Assembly (NCBI GenBank): GCA_019649035.1
Contig: BMAT01012071.1
Coordinates: forward strand, 132,019-169,221
Source of the DNA: Elysia marginata
Taxonomy: Eukaryota; Mollusca; Gastropoda; Plakobranchidae
DNA length: 37,203 nucleotides
Direction: 5' to 3'
Every line of letters starts with the position of its first letter. Within the stretch, counting starts at the first letter, position 1. The notes below the pieces were generated by a model, which worked only from the letters and a program-made list of their open reading frames with translations, was not told where the DNA came from and searched no databases. Shown here in pieces: positions 1 through 11,800 of the stretch. A program made the translations under genes and the position numbers.

Positions 1-42
1 GAAGAAGAAGAAGAAGAAGAAGAAGAAGAAGAAGAAGAAGAA
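1..42. repeat. (GAA)14 microsatellite
   Basis: Perfect GAA trinucleotide run at the window edge, so its true length is unknown. It reads UUC in the ankyrin transcript. Confidence 0.98.
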
Positions 43-460
43 ACACGAGCCCCTAGTAATAAAAGTATGACAGACTATAACTTTTTCACCTGAGTGCGCC
101 AGTACTCCCATTGACTTATTGGGTAGGCTCGTCCATTGATAGATTTTCCTAACGTCTACACCGCCTTGACCAACAGTAGATCGAAGATAGGGCTCAGACC
201 GAAATCTGGAAAGATGGGCCGTTCACGAGGGGAAAGGCTTTCTAGTCATTTCATGAAGTACGGTTGATACACAGCTTAGAAGAAATTGGAGTTTATTATA
301 TTGTATAAGTGAGTCCTGAAAAGATTGAAGATGGTATTGTACTAGAAGGAACGCAAAATGCAAGAATCGTTAAGCGATAGACATAATGGGAGAAAGTCGG
401 GGCGAGAGCCAGAGAAAGAGGGAGGACAAAAGAAAAGAGAAAAAAGGAGAGAGCTGAACC

Positions 461-463
<3 letters not shown>

Positions 464-498
<35 letters not shown>

Positions 499-536
499 TC
501 GCTTAAGGTAAGAGAAAGACAGACAGACAGACAGAC
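464..536. repeat. (AG)16 and (AGAC)5 microsatellites
   Basis: Perfect AG run at 464-495 and AGAC run at 517-536, inside a purine-rich stretch from about 390 to 540. Confidence 0.95.
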
Positions 537-1529
537 CAGCAGAGAAAACGCATATCGAATGTCTGTTTACACAACACCAAGGTAATGAGAAGCCGGCAGA
601 CAGTCTCAGGCCATGAATAATTGAATTATCTTTATCAAATCAGCGGCGACAGAGTAGCCACACGACTCTATTTAGTATTGCAGTGCATATTTTGAAAGTC
701 ACAGTTTAAAACGATTGTCCTTCACACTTACACCTGATTTCAGCGATAGCCATGGCTGTGCATATTTATTGGTATCAAGATACTAGATATATTTGAAAAT
801 AAGAAAGATTAGCATACGATATAAAATTTGCTGAGGCTCCTAATATTAAACGAAGACTAAGTTTCATGATTGCATTGGTAATGACCAAGTTCGACAAATG
901 CATTAAACAGTAGACATGGCACGCACAGTTAAAAAAATCGCAGTTTAAAAAAAACCGGCATGCGCATGAATCATTTATGGCTATCAATCGGCGCCAGGGA
1001 TACTGGTAAGGTTCAAATGTCTACACCCAGTGCAGGTAATTTTTATAATTTATTTTTTGAAACTTTATTTTGTCTTGCTTTCTCTACGTTTTTAGTTGAT
1101 ACTGGTTGCTTCTTATGAAGCAAACCTGCCAGGGTTTTGCTAGAACGTGATCTGCTGTAACATTGCTGAAACTATTTTAAAACATCGAAGAAAGCAATTT
1201 TAAAAAAAATCAATTAAACAAGTAGGAAGTTCTACTTGGTGCTAGAACAATAAACAAGACACTTTACGACACCATTAAAGAAAAAAATCTCACTCAACGA
1301 TAAAAGGATTGATATACATTATGTAAACAAAAGAACCGTAAACGGAAAAGGTTAAGAATTTTAACAAGATAAAAAAACAGAAGAGAATATATATAACACG
1401 GCCATGAAGCTGGCGACAATTACACTTAGCTTGGAGGGGAGGGGGGGAGGGGGACAAGAATATTGTGACTTTTAGCTCATGATTAACTAGTCTCTCAGCC
1501 AGTCCAAATGAGATGGTGGAAGTAAATTT

Positions 1530-1741
1530 CACATTATGAGGTATCGATATATCAGCAAGAATACTTTGTGCTGACCTTCCAAATGTAATCGATTGCATTT
1601 CACATGACGAGGTATCGATATATCAGCAAGAATACTTTGTGCTGACCTTCCAAATGTAATCAATTGCATTTCACATGACGAGGTATCGATATATCGGCAA
1701 GAATACTTTGTGCTGACCTTCCAAATGTAATCGATTGCATA
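1530..1741. repeat. 71-bp tandem repeat, 3 copies
   Basis: The core gaggtatcgatatatc starts at 1538, 1609 and 1680, exactly 71 bp apart. Copies differ at only a few positions (atcagc versus atcggc, atcgatt versus atcaatt). The first copy is more diverged at its left edge. Each unit contains gtatcgatat and usually aatcgatt, both near-palindromic. Confidence 0.95.
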
Positions 1742-2382
1742 CACTTATCAACATTTCGTGAAAAAAAAATATTAAAAATGCTTATATTTTAAAGTAACGT
1801 GAAAAAGGTAAAAGTTACTTTTAAGATCTATATTCTCAAATTAAAAATCCAACTTCCCACTCATTTGGTCTAGTTTCGAGACAATAATCGACAAAAAAAC
1901 AAAATTTCAAACGTGTAGAAAAAGGTGAACAAAAATAACCATGAAACAGTAAAATTACCTCTTCCAATTCAGTTTGCTAATGAACAAAAAAAAAAGAGGA
2001 AAGATTTTCACTGCAACAGTTTGAAAGATCTTCAGTTAGGCAGATAAAAGTGAAAATATTGTCGATGCCTGAAGCAGCCATGTAAATCATAGCAGATATA
2101 TTATTTTAAATTAATACATGTACATTTCAAACTTATAAACGAAATATGCATGTTATTAAAATAAGTAGAGATTCTCATAATGTAAAAAAAAACAAAACGA
2201 AAGAGGAAAATGTATAGGACCCCCCTAACCAAGCAAGCAGGGGCTGCCTCCGGAGAGAACTTGTTTTTACTCCTTGAGATTGAATGTGAGTTTTTATTGT
2301 GTAACATTGCAAAATGTGGGAGGAGGATTGGGTAGGGGGACCAAAAACCCAGGCTTTTCAAAATTTTTACATAAAAAGAGGG

Positions 2383-2630
2383 ACATAAAAGAAAGAAGAA
2401 GCAAGGTAAGGGCGCAAAAAATAGAGATAGAGACTGAAAGACTGAGGGTTGACAGAGGCAGAGAAAGATAGAGAGAGCGAGAAAGACTGAAAGAGAGACG
2501 GAAAGAGAAGAGCAAGGGAGAGACACAAATAGAGAATTGAGGGAGGCAGAAAATAGATAGGGAGGGAGAGAGGTTGAAAGAAAGATACAGACAAAACGAG
2601 AGAGAATGACAGAGACGGAGAGAGTTCCAC
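2383..2630. repeat. Degenerate GA-rich tract (CU-rich in transcript)
   Basis: About 250 bp dominated by gagaga/gaaag words on the plus strand. On the ankyrin sense strand it is a long CU-rich tract starting a few nt after the donor of exon L9. Confidence 0.85.
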
Positions 2631-2634
2631 CTAC

Positions 2635-2834
2635 CCAGAATAGACAGGAGAGCGATCCACAGGGACGTTGTCCGGGTCAAAGCTGGTGCTGAAGGAAGAG
2701 CCGCTGTAGCTACTGAAGCGGTTAGCCTCGGCTCCAGTACCGACCGGCAGGCGGTTTGAGGAGCTGGGCACGGGTGGGGCGGCGCTGTACATGGCGCTGA
2801 ATGACTGGCTGGTGATCTGCGCATCCATGTAGTC
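2635..2834 (-). CDS. ANK: Ankyrin linker exon L9, last exon before ZU5 (phase 0 to phase 2)
   Basis: 200-bp exon with acceptor accggttcag and donor CTGG|GTAGGT. It encodes [20 protein letters not shown], a Ser/Pro-rich stretch, and ends [15 protein letters not shown]. The last 14 residues align with the DNVALSSSPIHSG that immediately precedes ZU5 (FLVSFMVDARGG) in vertebrate ankyrins, which fixes the exon's place. The ZU5 exon must lie left of this window. The donor leads into a strongly pyrimidine-rich transcript tract. Confidence 0.92.
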
Positions 2835-5800
2835 CTGAACCGGTCAAAGGGAGAGAATCATGAGAAACAAGAGATTAACAAACGTAAGCATGAGAGTTAC
2901 GACATTCTGTATGATAATCAAAGTAGCCAAGACTTATGCTTTTGGGAAACAAAAGGACCAATCTATGTATAAATTATATTAAATTCCTGACATTTTCAAG
3001 CATAATACTTAATAAATAGGCAATAGATTTAATACATGTATACAACAAATATTCTTTAGCCTTTAAACTGGCAATAACTCCATGTCCATCTTTTCTTCCA
3101 TACCTAATGATCTTGAACTGCTTGTAAGTTAATTTTTTTTTCTTTCAAGAATATGTAATAAGCATAATGCATAATTTAATTATGTATGTAAATATACCTG
3201 AAACTGTTCAAAACAAATTTTCCACTGGAATGAGTAAAGAGGTATCTTATTTCGCTTTATCAAAATCAACATGCCAGTAGTTTACTTTCTAATAACTGAG
3301 ATGATTATGAACCATGAAAGAGGAAAGGGGAGAGGGTTGCATCGATTGTGAACTAATTTTTCCTCTTCATCTTGAGGTGTAAAATTATACAAACCAAAGA
3401 CAAATATATATACAGACTTGTCTTAAATTCACCTGTATTTTTCATGACACTAAAGTAAATCTTAATTGTCATTAATGTTGAATATTTTTTTAAAAGTTGC
3501 ACGATGGCAAGTTCAATGACAAAATGTTTTGGTTTTGCTGCATAAAATTACACACACCAAAAAATTGCCAATTTTTCAAACAAAAGATCATGTGGAAAAA
3601 TCAGTCGTTAAAACAAAAAGAGCAAACATTAACAAAATCTGTGTGCATATGTTGAACAAGGGCATTTTCTTCTTATTCATTTCTTAAATAAAGAGTCTAC
3701 TTTATAGAGAAGCTTGGCTTTTAACTAAAAATAAAATTGATGGTTTCATATTGATTGTCTAAGAACACACAACTGAGACAAATGTAATAAATGTAATTTT
3801 GTTTTAAATATAGCATTAATTTATCTGCAGAGACTAGCTTAAAAGGTGTATAAAATTTTCATTTGGTTTCTAAAACTTGCATTAAAACTGAATTGTGCAG
3901 CATAAAACCATTATTAAATATATTTTGCAGCATTTTTTGAAAGACAGTAAAATAGAGGTGCTAAGCAAGTTAATGGGCCTAAGTAACCACAAATCTTTAA
4001 AGCATGTATTTTTTTAATGATTACAATAAGACAGACCTGTAAAGTCAAAAAAAAAGTTATAAAGAAAATACGTTATTAAATAAGACTTGTTCAATTTCTT
4101 CATATATGTAGACACAATATAAACTTTTCCGATTTCACAATTAGAGGGAGATGGAGGGTGATGAACTTTGAATACAGAATATTTGTTTATTGCTTTTTTT
4201 TTTCAATCAATTCAAAGTATGATTTTTATCAAGGTTCTTTACCGTCCTGTGTAATCTGTAGTGAATGTAATGCTATATCAAAGGTGAGAAACAATATTAG
4301 CCCTACTTTGTCATAATTGTCGTTTGTAAGTCGTGCTGCATGCCAAACACAGTGTGAAATCAATCAAGTCTACATAAACGGGAGAGACTGAAGGGGCTTG
4401 AGAAAGGAGGGAATGGGACTAGTCCAAGGCACATAATTTCAATTTGACATTGTTTGTCTCTTGAGTATATGAAACAGATTTCATCTGATAAAAATACATT
4501 GGTACATGTTATGAATTGCGCATAGACAGTATTACAAATACAATATATAAGGATTATATACAGGATGAGTATTCAAAGTTAATTAAATTAATGATAAACT
4601 AACCAACAGTATACATTTTTTTTTCATTTGGGCAATTTACATAACCTTCTTTTATCAAATAGTGTAGAAAAGTGCAACGAAAACTATTTGCCTGAAAAAT
4701 TTCGCAAGTCGCAACAAGACATTTTAAAAAATTCAAGATACTGGAAAAGACAAGGAGTTAGGAATGGCTGAGCACCTTCAATTTGAATTGATTGTGAAAA
4801 AACTTTGAAATGTTCTCAGAATAAATTTGCTTCTGAACTTGCTCATAAAAGATTGTGGTCTGGAAATTTTTAGTCATGTTCAAATAATGTTAATGCATTT
4901 ACAATTCTGATTAATGTTGTACAAAGAAAGGTATTTTTTTAAAGTTTTTACGACCAAGATCAGATCATTAATCTATCAAGAACATCCACCGAAATATCAA
5001 AATGCCTTCAATAAGAATTATGAATGATGAGGATGATGGGCATTTAAGAACAAAAGTATCTCTCATAATAAAAAAGAGATAACCAAGTTCAGAGATTAGA
5101 CGCATGTTTCATAAAAAAAAGACTGTTGTCATGTTGAAAATGTTAAAAATGATACAAGAAAAGAATCAGAAGCTAAACAATGAGATCGAGATTTAATGCC
5201 CTCAGAAAGATCCAGTTTGAATTCAAGCCAAGAGAAAGCTTGAAAGGTGTGAATTTTGCAAGTTGGACAAAGCATGCCTTTGGCAATTCTACACTACAAG
5301 TATTTTCCTGGCAGTGTAGGTCTGTGTAAGAACCATAAAACTAGAAGCCTACTTACTGTTAGATAAAAAAGCAAGAGAGGAGAGTATCAATCATTATTGT
5401 TGAAATACTAGAGAGATAATGCTGATGTGATTCTGCGTAAAGCTAGAAAGTGATATGGACTTACCTACTTGAATGACACAAGCGTTATAAACTAGCCGGT
5501 ATATTATGACATTAGTAGTTCTTTCTTGCTTTGTGGTATAACTGATATTGAATATTTATGTAAGCGAATATATCAAAAAGTCTGAGCTAGCTGAACATTT
5601 AAAATCACTAACAGAATAAGAAATGTAGAATGAAGAAATAATCTAGAGGAAAAACTTTAAGATTTTTAAAACAAAAACTATATATGTCTGATAATTCAAT
5701 TTGCAATTTAGGATAAAAGACTATCTTGCATTAGTTGAGCATGAATACAGTTTTGAATAAATAAAATAAAAAGGTGAGAGAAAAAGCTAGTAGAATAAAA

Positions 5801-8800
5801 GTTTCAATGTGAATTAGAAAAAAAAAATTAAGAAGACAATAAAACAGGCCAAGAGGTATAAAGTTAAAACAGTTCAGAATTTTGCATCAGTCACCATTAT
5901 AGAGAACTTTTCATGAGAAACCTTATCAAAACAGTTTTTTGCAAAGGTAAAAAAAATTTCTCCTCCTTCTTCTTCTTCTTCTTTCGTTGATATTATTATC
6001 ATTACTACTATTATTATTTACTATTATTATTATTATTATTACTATTAATATTATTATTATTATTATTATTATTATAATCATTATTATATTTATTTCTATA
6101 CTAAAAGCTTTCCACAGAAATTGACTAATTTTAAAACTTAAAGTCTTATAATCTTTTTATTTTATTCTTACAAACGAGAATTTACCAAGTTGTGACAATT
6201 TCTTTCTTTATTTTTTGGAAGGTGGGGGGAAGTCTGCTTGCAAAACAGCCAGATTTTTACTTAAAAAAAAAAAAGAGGAAAATCCAATGTGGAAACAAAT
6301 TATTTTGTGTACCAATGGTGCATTTCGCAAACTACAGACTTCATGTAAAAACCAATAATACAACCTTTTGTGTTACGCATGAGAGAGCAACTACAGCACC
6401 AAAATGACTATTGGTTACAGCTGGTTGGTTTAGAACAGTGGATATAGATGCTTTGAAAAATGGAAGAAGAGCAAACAAGCAACAGTGAGGTGTATATGTG
6501 GATACTAGGAATAAATAAACCAAACGTTATGAAAATCATTAGCCAGGCAAGAAAGGAAGACGTATTGGAAAAATGTTGCCACCACCACCAACATCAGCAC
6601 GCGGCTGGAGAGAAGCTATTCCCAATAACAGCAGGGAGAAAAGGGAGCCATTACTTTGATCTTCTCTTCATCATCGTCAACCGCCGGGAGATAAATAGAA
6701 TCATCTGGCGGTAAGCCGGCACTGATCGAATCCTGGTCCGTGGTGCTGGGTGTTGAGGAGAATTGTCCCTGGTACACGTAGTCTTGTCTCATTGGGGTGG
6801 ATTTCTGCAGGGGCGTTGAGCTTACTGTGTGTCCAGGCCCCCAGCGGTCCCCTCCTCTCGAGTCTTGCCAGCGAGCAGGGGAGGACAACTCAGGGGCATT
6901 CTTGCCGTAGCGGAATGACTGCCGCGCATACAGGTCTTCCGTGAAGAGGTCAGGGTCTCTCCGCTGTGCGTTTGTGCAAGTACAGTTATGTATACATAGG
7001 TGTGTTGTGTCTGTGTGGTTGTTGTTTGTGTGCATATACATGGGTGGTCACAAGACAGTGGAGTCCACCAATGAAAACTCTAATAAATTCCCAAAAAAAA
7101 AATTTAATTCAATAATTCTTTTTTTTTAATATTTATCTGTTGATGTCAACTTCAAATCTGTTGACCAAACAATTTCAATATGGTGGACTACACTGTCTTG
7201 AAAAGACTTTTAGTGGCCAAGGCGAGGAAAGGGAGATAACTAGGCCAAATTTTCATAATCCCAAGGTTAGTGTAGCCTGAATGCTGCAGAGCTCAGGCAG
7301 TGGAACAGGTAGATAGAAGTCAAAGAGAGACACATACACACTTCCTGCTAAGCTCAATAAACCTGCAGACCTTGATACATTGTACTACGCCAGATTTCAT
7401 ATCTCCCCATTTGAAGTTAATGAAAGATTCACTCGGATACTACTGTATATTATCACTCTTAAAATCATATCAATATTTCCTTGCAAATAAAGGAAAAACC
7501 AAGCAACAATATCAAGCTTATGAATAATTTGTATAAATGGTTTTAAAAAAATAACTCTCAAAATAAATCTTTGAAAATCAAAAAAAAGAAAGCAAAAAAA
7601 ATACTCAAGGCATGAAAAAAATACAAAGCAACATTTAGCCATGCAACATTTAAATAATTAAAATATAAAAGATGAGTTTGAACACTAACACACAAACTAA
7701 ATGAATGAAGGAAGAAAAAAAACTAAAACTACAGGAAAAAAGAGAGAGAAAGAAAAGAAGAACAGAACAAAGGTGAGGGCATGCTGCCGAGAGATAGAGT
7801 GAGTAAAGACAGATGGAACACAAACAACGTGAGGGTGGGTATCCAGCAAGATCAAACTTATGCTTCCAAAATCCAAAAATTTGCTTATCTTAAGGTTTGT
7901 CATTAAAACACAATTTAGATCAATAGTTTGTGCAAAGCTATTTACTATAGGGTTGAGTTTGAAAGTTTTACACATTTTTTTTTGTATAGTTTTGTTTGAT
8001 ATGGATAGAAACTTATCATATCACTTTTGTTTGGGTTATTTTTTTTTTGGTAACAAATTTGTAAGCAATCCATTAAGTTCTTATATCTCAACTATAATTA
8101 TTAAAATAACTCAGTGAGTAATCTGCGACGGTGATCTCAGTCAGTGTCATAAACTTTCAAATATCTCATTGTATGATGCTTGTTCTTAGTATTGGGCAGG
8201 AATATGATCTCTACTTAAATACACAGACAGGGTTAGTAACCGAGCTCGTCCAATCCCACTGACCAACGGCTAGCAAAAGAGAGCGAGCGGCTAGGCTGCA
8301 GTCTTCAATTTTTTTCAGTTTTACCTTCTTAGAATAAGGGTCATCGTCTTCAAAGATATCTCCTGTGCTATCGCCCCTAGAGAAGTCTCTGGAAGCTTCC
8401 AGAGAATCCTGGTTGGAGCCGAGGGTTGAGTAGTCACCAGGGTAGAAAACACTGTCGTTGCGAGACTTGCCACCATCAGTCTAGAGTAGATGGTACGCAT
8501 TGCAGTGCATGGGGGGAGCGACGCAGCAACGCCAGACAGACAACATTGCATGATATACACAGAAAACAGCAAGCACATCAAGATGAGCTTAGAGGTGGAG
8601 ACCTCAGATTGATTGGGAAAAAAAGAGGCTCAGAAAAAGCATTGCTTAGCACAAGGGAAATAAACAGTACATATTGAAAAGCAAATACGTGTATATACAA
8701 TGGTCATGATAGTTTTCTTATGCTCAATCTAAATGAAGTATGAAACTGCCGGTATCACACAGAGGGGTCGAGAACATAATGAACTTTGACTGATCACAGA

Positions 8801-11800
8801 AGACGTAATGCGTCTCGTAACCAGCTCATATGAGTCAGATAACGCGAGTTTCGCAATAGAAATCATTTCCACCAAGATCTATGCTTTTTTTTTCCTGAGT
8901 TTCGAAGTGTAAAAATGTGTTCATGAAGTTATCAATATTTTGTGGTATTACAACTATTATGTGAAAAATTTTGATTGGTTCAAGATAAAAAAAAAAGAAC
9001 AAACAATACACTTTTACAAGGCATTTTTTTTTTCAAATGAGAATTTCCGACATCCATCCGACTCATAGGACAGGCCAGGAGGCATTCTGCTTCTTTACAC
9101 ACTGAAGAGACAGAGAACAGAAAGTATTGAGAGGCAGAGGAATGCAAAGAGAAATTAAATATCTTGCTATTCCAGACAGACAAGGAAACATAAAGAAAAA
9201 AAAGATAGGATAAGAAAGAGAAATAAGATGAAGAATATTAAAACATTAAACATGCTAGAATTTGACGTTCTCATGCACTAGGGCATTCTCGGAAAACAAA
9301 GGAAGATTTAAGCAGCCATTTTCACACCCATGGATCTGACATCAGTTATGGTAAAGGATTTTGTAAAAGATAAAATATTGATATTTTTTTTACAAATTTT
9401 TTAAGGTTAAAAAATCAAAATATAGCCACAGAAAAAAAGGCAATTTTAATAAGTTTTTTTATTTATCTTAACAAAGTTTTCTAGCATAACAGATGTCAGA
9501 AACGAGGGCGCATTGCAGAATGGTGAGGTATTAAAATTAATGATTGACAAGACATCACACACAATGTGAGCCGTTATGGCATTAAAAATTGAAAATCATT
9601 AAAATTAAAAAGCAACACAATATAATAAAACGTTTTAGAAATAAAAAGGGCAAACTTAGGAGGGTTTTATTTTTATTCTTGCTAAACGGCCATGGCACAT
9701 GATGCAAAATAAAAATTTTGATACATGGGGTTCCAGGCAATTTAAACTTAACACCCACTGGTTGTGATTCTAATAGACCCAATATATACATATATGTAAC
9801 CCCCACTTGAAATTTTCGAATTGAAATTTTGCTAGCAGGTAATCCATTTTGACGTTTGTATTTTCAGACATATAGCTTTTCGTTTGTTTTTTCCTTGTTT
9901 ACGTTTCCTACATGTTTAAATAATAATCAACACATTTCAAAAAGAAATTCCTAAATCTGTTATATTTTCATTGGGATATATTTATAATGATAAGGAGAAT
10001 CTTACTAAATAAAACCACTAATTGCTGACACTCAGTGGCTGGAGCGAGGCGCAAGACAAATTTAGAATTGTTCTAGTTATTGTAGAGACTATTTCAAACC
10101 TGGTGATGTGCGTTTTAAACCTGATAGGCCACTCAAAGCTGAGGTCTGGAACGTCCTTATTGAGTGTTGTAATAGTGGGTTTTTTTTATTCAGACCAAAA
10201 GTCTTGATTGTTTCATCTATGTTTATCCTTGATAAACAGACAAACCCAATCTGCACTGTATGGGTGTTCTAAGAAAAAGTTTGAGATACAATTCAGCCTT
10301 TTCCCCTCACTATAGAGTTCTGCTTTAGCAAAGCAACCAATAGACATAGCAAGGATAAAACCTAGTTGTTTTCTGAAAGACTTATCATGTTTTGCTCATC
10401 CTTTTTTCATAAGGGCTGCTAGAAACAAGATGACAGATTCAAGTTACGCTCAGCTTTTTCATATCACGAGTTTTCTTTATAAAAGCTTTTACTCTGACAG
10501 AGACTGATTTCATGGGATTCATAAGATATCTTCCACGCAGCTATAAACATGTCATTTCTCAATTTTAGGAATATTGCCCCCATTTTTTGAAAATGCCACC
10601 TTGCTAATGCTAGTCTAGTTCTTTTTTCTTGCCTGTTGTTACATTTGTGATTAGTCCATGTTACACATTGTCTTTCAGAGATAGGATGTCGCCATCTCAA
10701 TAAATCGGAAATACACAACCCTAATCTATATTGAATGGATTTGATGTTTGAACAAAATAAAGATACTCTTCAACCGTTCTCATCCTCTATCAAGTTCTGC
10801 ATTCTGAAAAGCATGAAAGTTTGTTTGTTTACCTTGTCTTTGGGGGACAAGGTGTCACCGTGGTGGTACCGCATCTCAGCCTCGTAATCAGGCCCGTTCT
10901 CCAGGTAGGATGGGTAGCGCATCGATGCGCCTATCTGACTGATCTGCCGGGTCCGCAGATCCTGGGCATGCCTTCTCTGTACGTCCTACTCGGGTCATAG
11001 GTCACAGGTCAGGTTGGGTGGGTCATATCACAGAGGAGATAGAGGGGGCCGAGGGGTAACAAACCCAGAATGGAAGGGGCACAAGTAATATACAACATAA
11101 AAAACACTCATACTAGTCTATAGGGTTCTTGATAAAAAAAATAAAAGGGAAAAAATAAGAAAGCAGTGTTGCAAATGATTGAACTACTAAAAAGGTTGGG
11201 AATTAGTAGTGACCTAGTCTTACACCAAATTGTATTTTTATGAATTTTTTAAAATTTTATTACTTTGATTTGTATAAAATACATGTACTTCAATTTTTTT
11301 TTTTTTTAAACCGGGGTTTGGTTATTAAGAACTAAACTTGAAACAAATCCTTCTTTCTTTTTTTCCCTTTTGCAAACAAATCAAAAAGTGCTTTTTCACG
11401 TAAGAAAAAAAAAGGAAAAAAAATCCATGCAAATAAAGATATGGCCTACAACAACAACAAAAAATAGGAATTTCGACAATATATATCAAGTAAAAAAAAA
11501 AATCCCGCCTTTTGGTACTGTTGCACAGAAAACCATTCACAACTTCACAGACATTTTTTCCATTGTCTTGGATTATATAAAAACGCATGCCCCCAAGTTC
11601 ATGTTTTCGGCTTCTTTTTTTTTCTTCTATCCCACAATTGGATCTCTCCATGATCTTTTTTTGTTTATGCAAGAGCATCCAAGTCTAGCTTGTTAACCAA
11701 CAGCATGACACTAATTTACACAACAAACAGAAATATGAGGAAGAACTGACAACATTTTGAGACCACTACAGTCATCCTTTTTGCAAAAATTCATGCTGTC

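Larger units (their letters stand above)
1..2634 (-). other. Start of the intron leading to the ZU5 exon
   Basis: Begins at the GT at 2634-2633 and continues past the left edge. No ZU5-like coding is present in any frame. It holds a CU-rich (sense) tract at 2383-2630, a 71-bp triplicate at 1530-1741, (AG)16 and (AGAC)5 at 464-536, and (GAA)14 at the edge. Confidence 0.75.

Noticed and set aside
2294-2824. Minus-strand 176-codon ORF rich in Ser/Leu
   Set aside because: Most of it is translation of a CU-rich intron tract. The true exon there (2635-2834) is read in another frame, fixed by homology to the pre-ZU5 peptide.
3432-3448. 17-nt segment between ttag and a GTGAAT donor
   Set aside because: Length is not a multiple of three and the phase does not fit. 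Such pairs occur by chance in AT-rich introns.
4000-4036. Acceptor with poly(T) followed by an open frame (VCLIVII...)
   Set aside because: The frame is AT-rich, hydrophobic and has no donor in phase. It looks like intron noise.
5463-5510. Strong donor-like site (TAG|GTAAGT on the minus strand) suggesting an extra exon between L8 and L9
   Set aside because: The phase-0 frame ends in an in-frame TAG directly before the donor, and no good acceptor lies upstream.
10464-10718. Minus-strand 84-codon ORF ([18 protein letters not shown]...)
   Set aside because: No splice sites in phase with the gene, no recognisable domain, and no partner exons. It might be a decayed transposon piece but there is no firm support.
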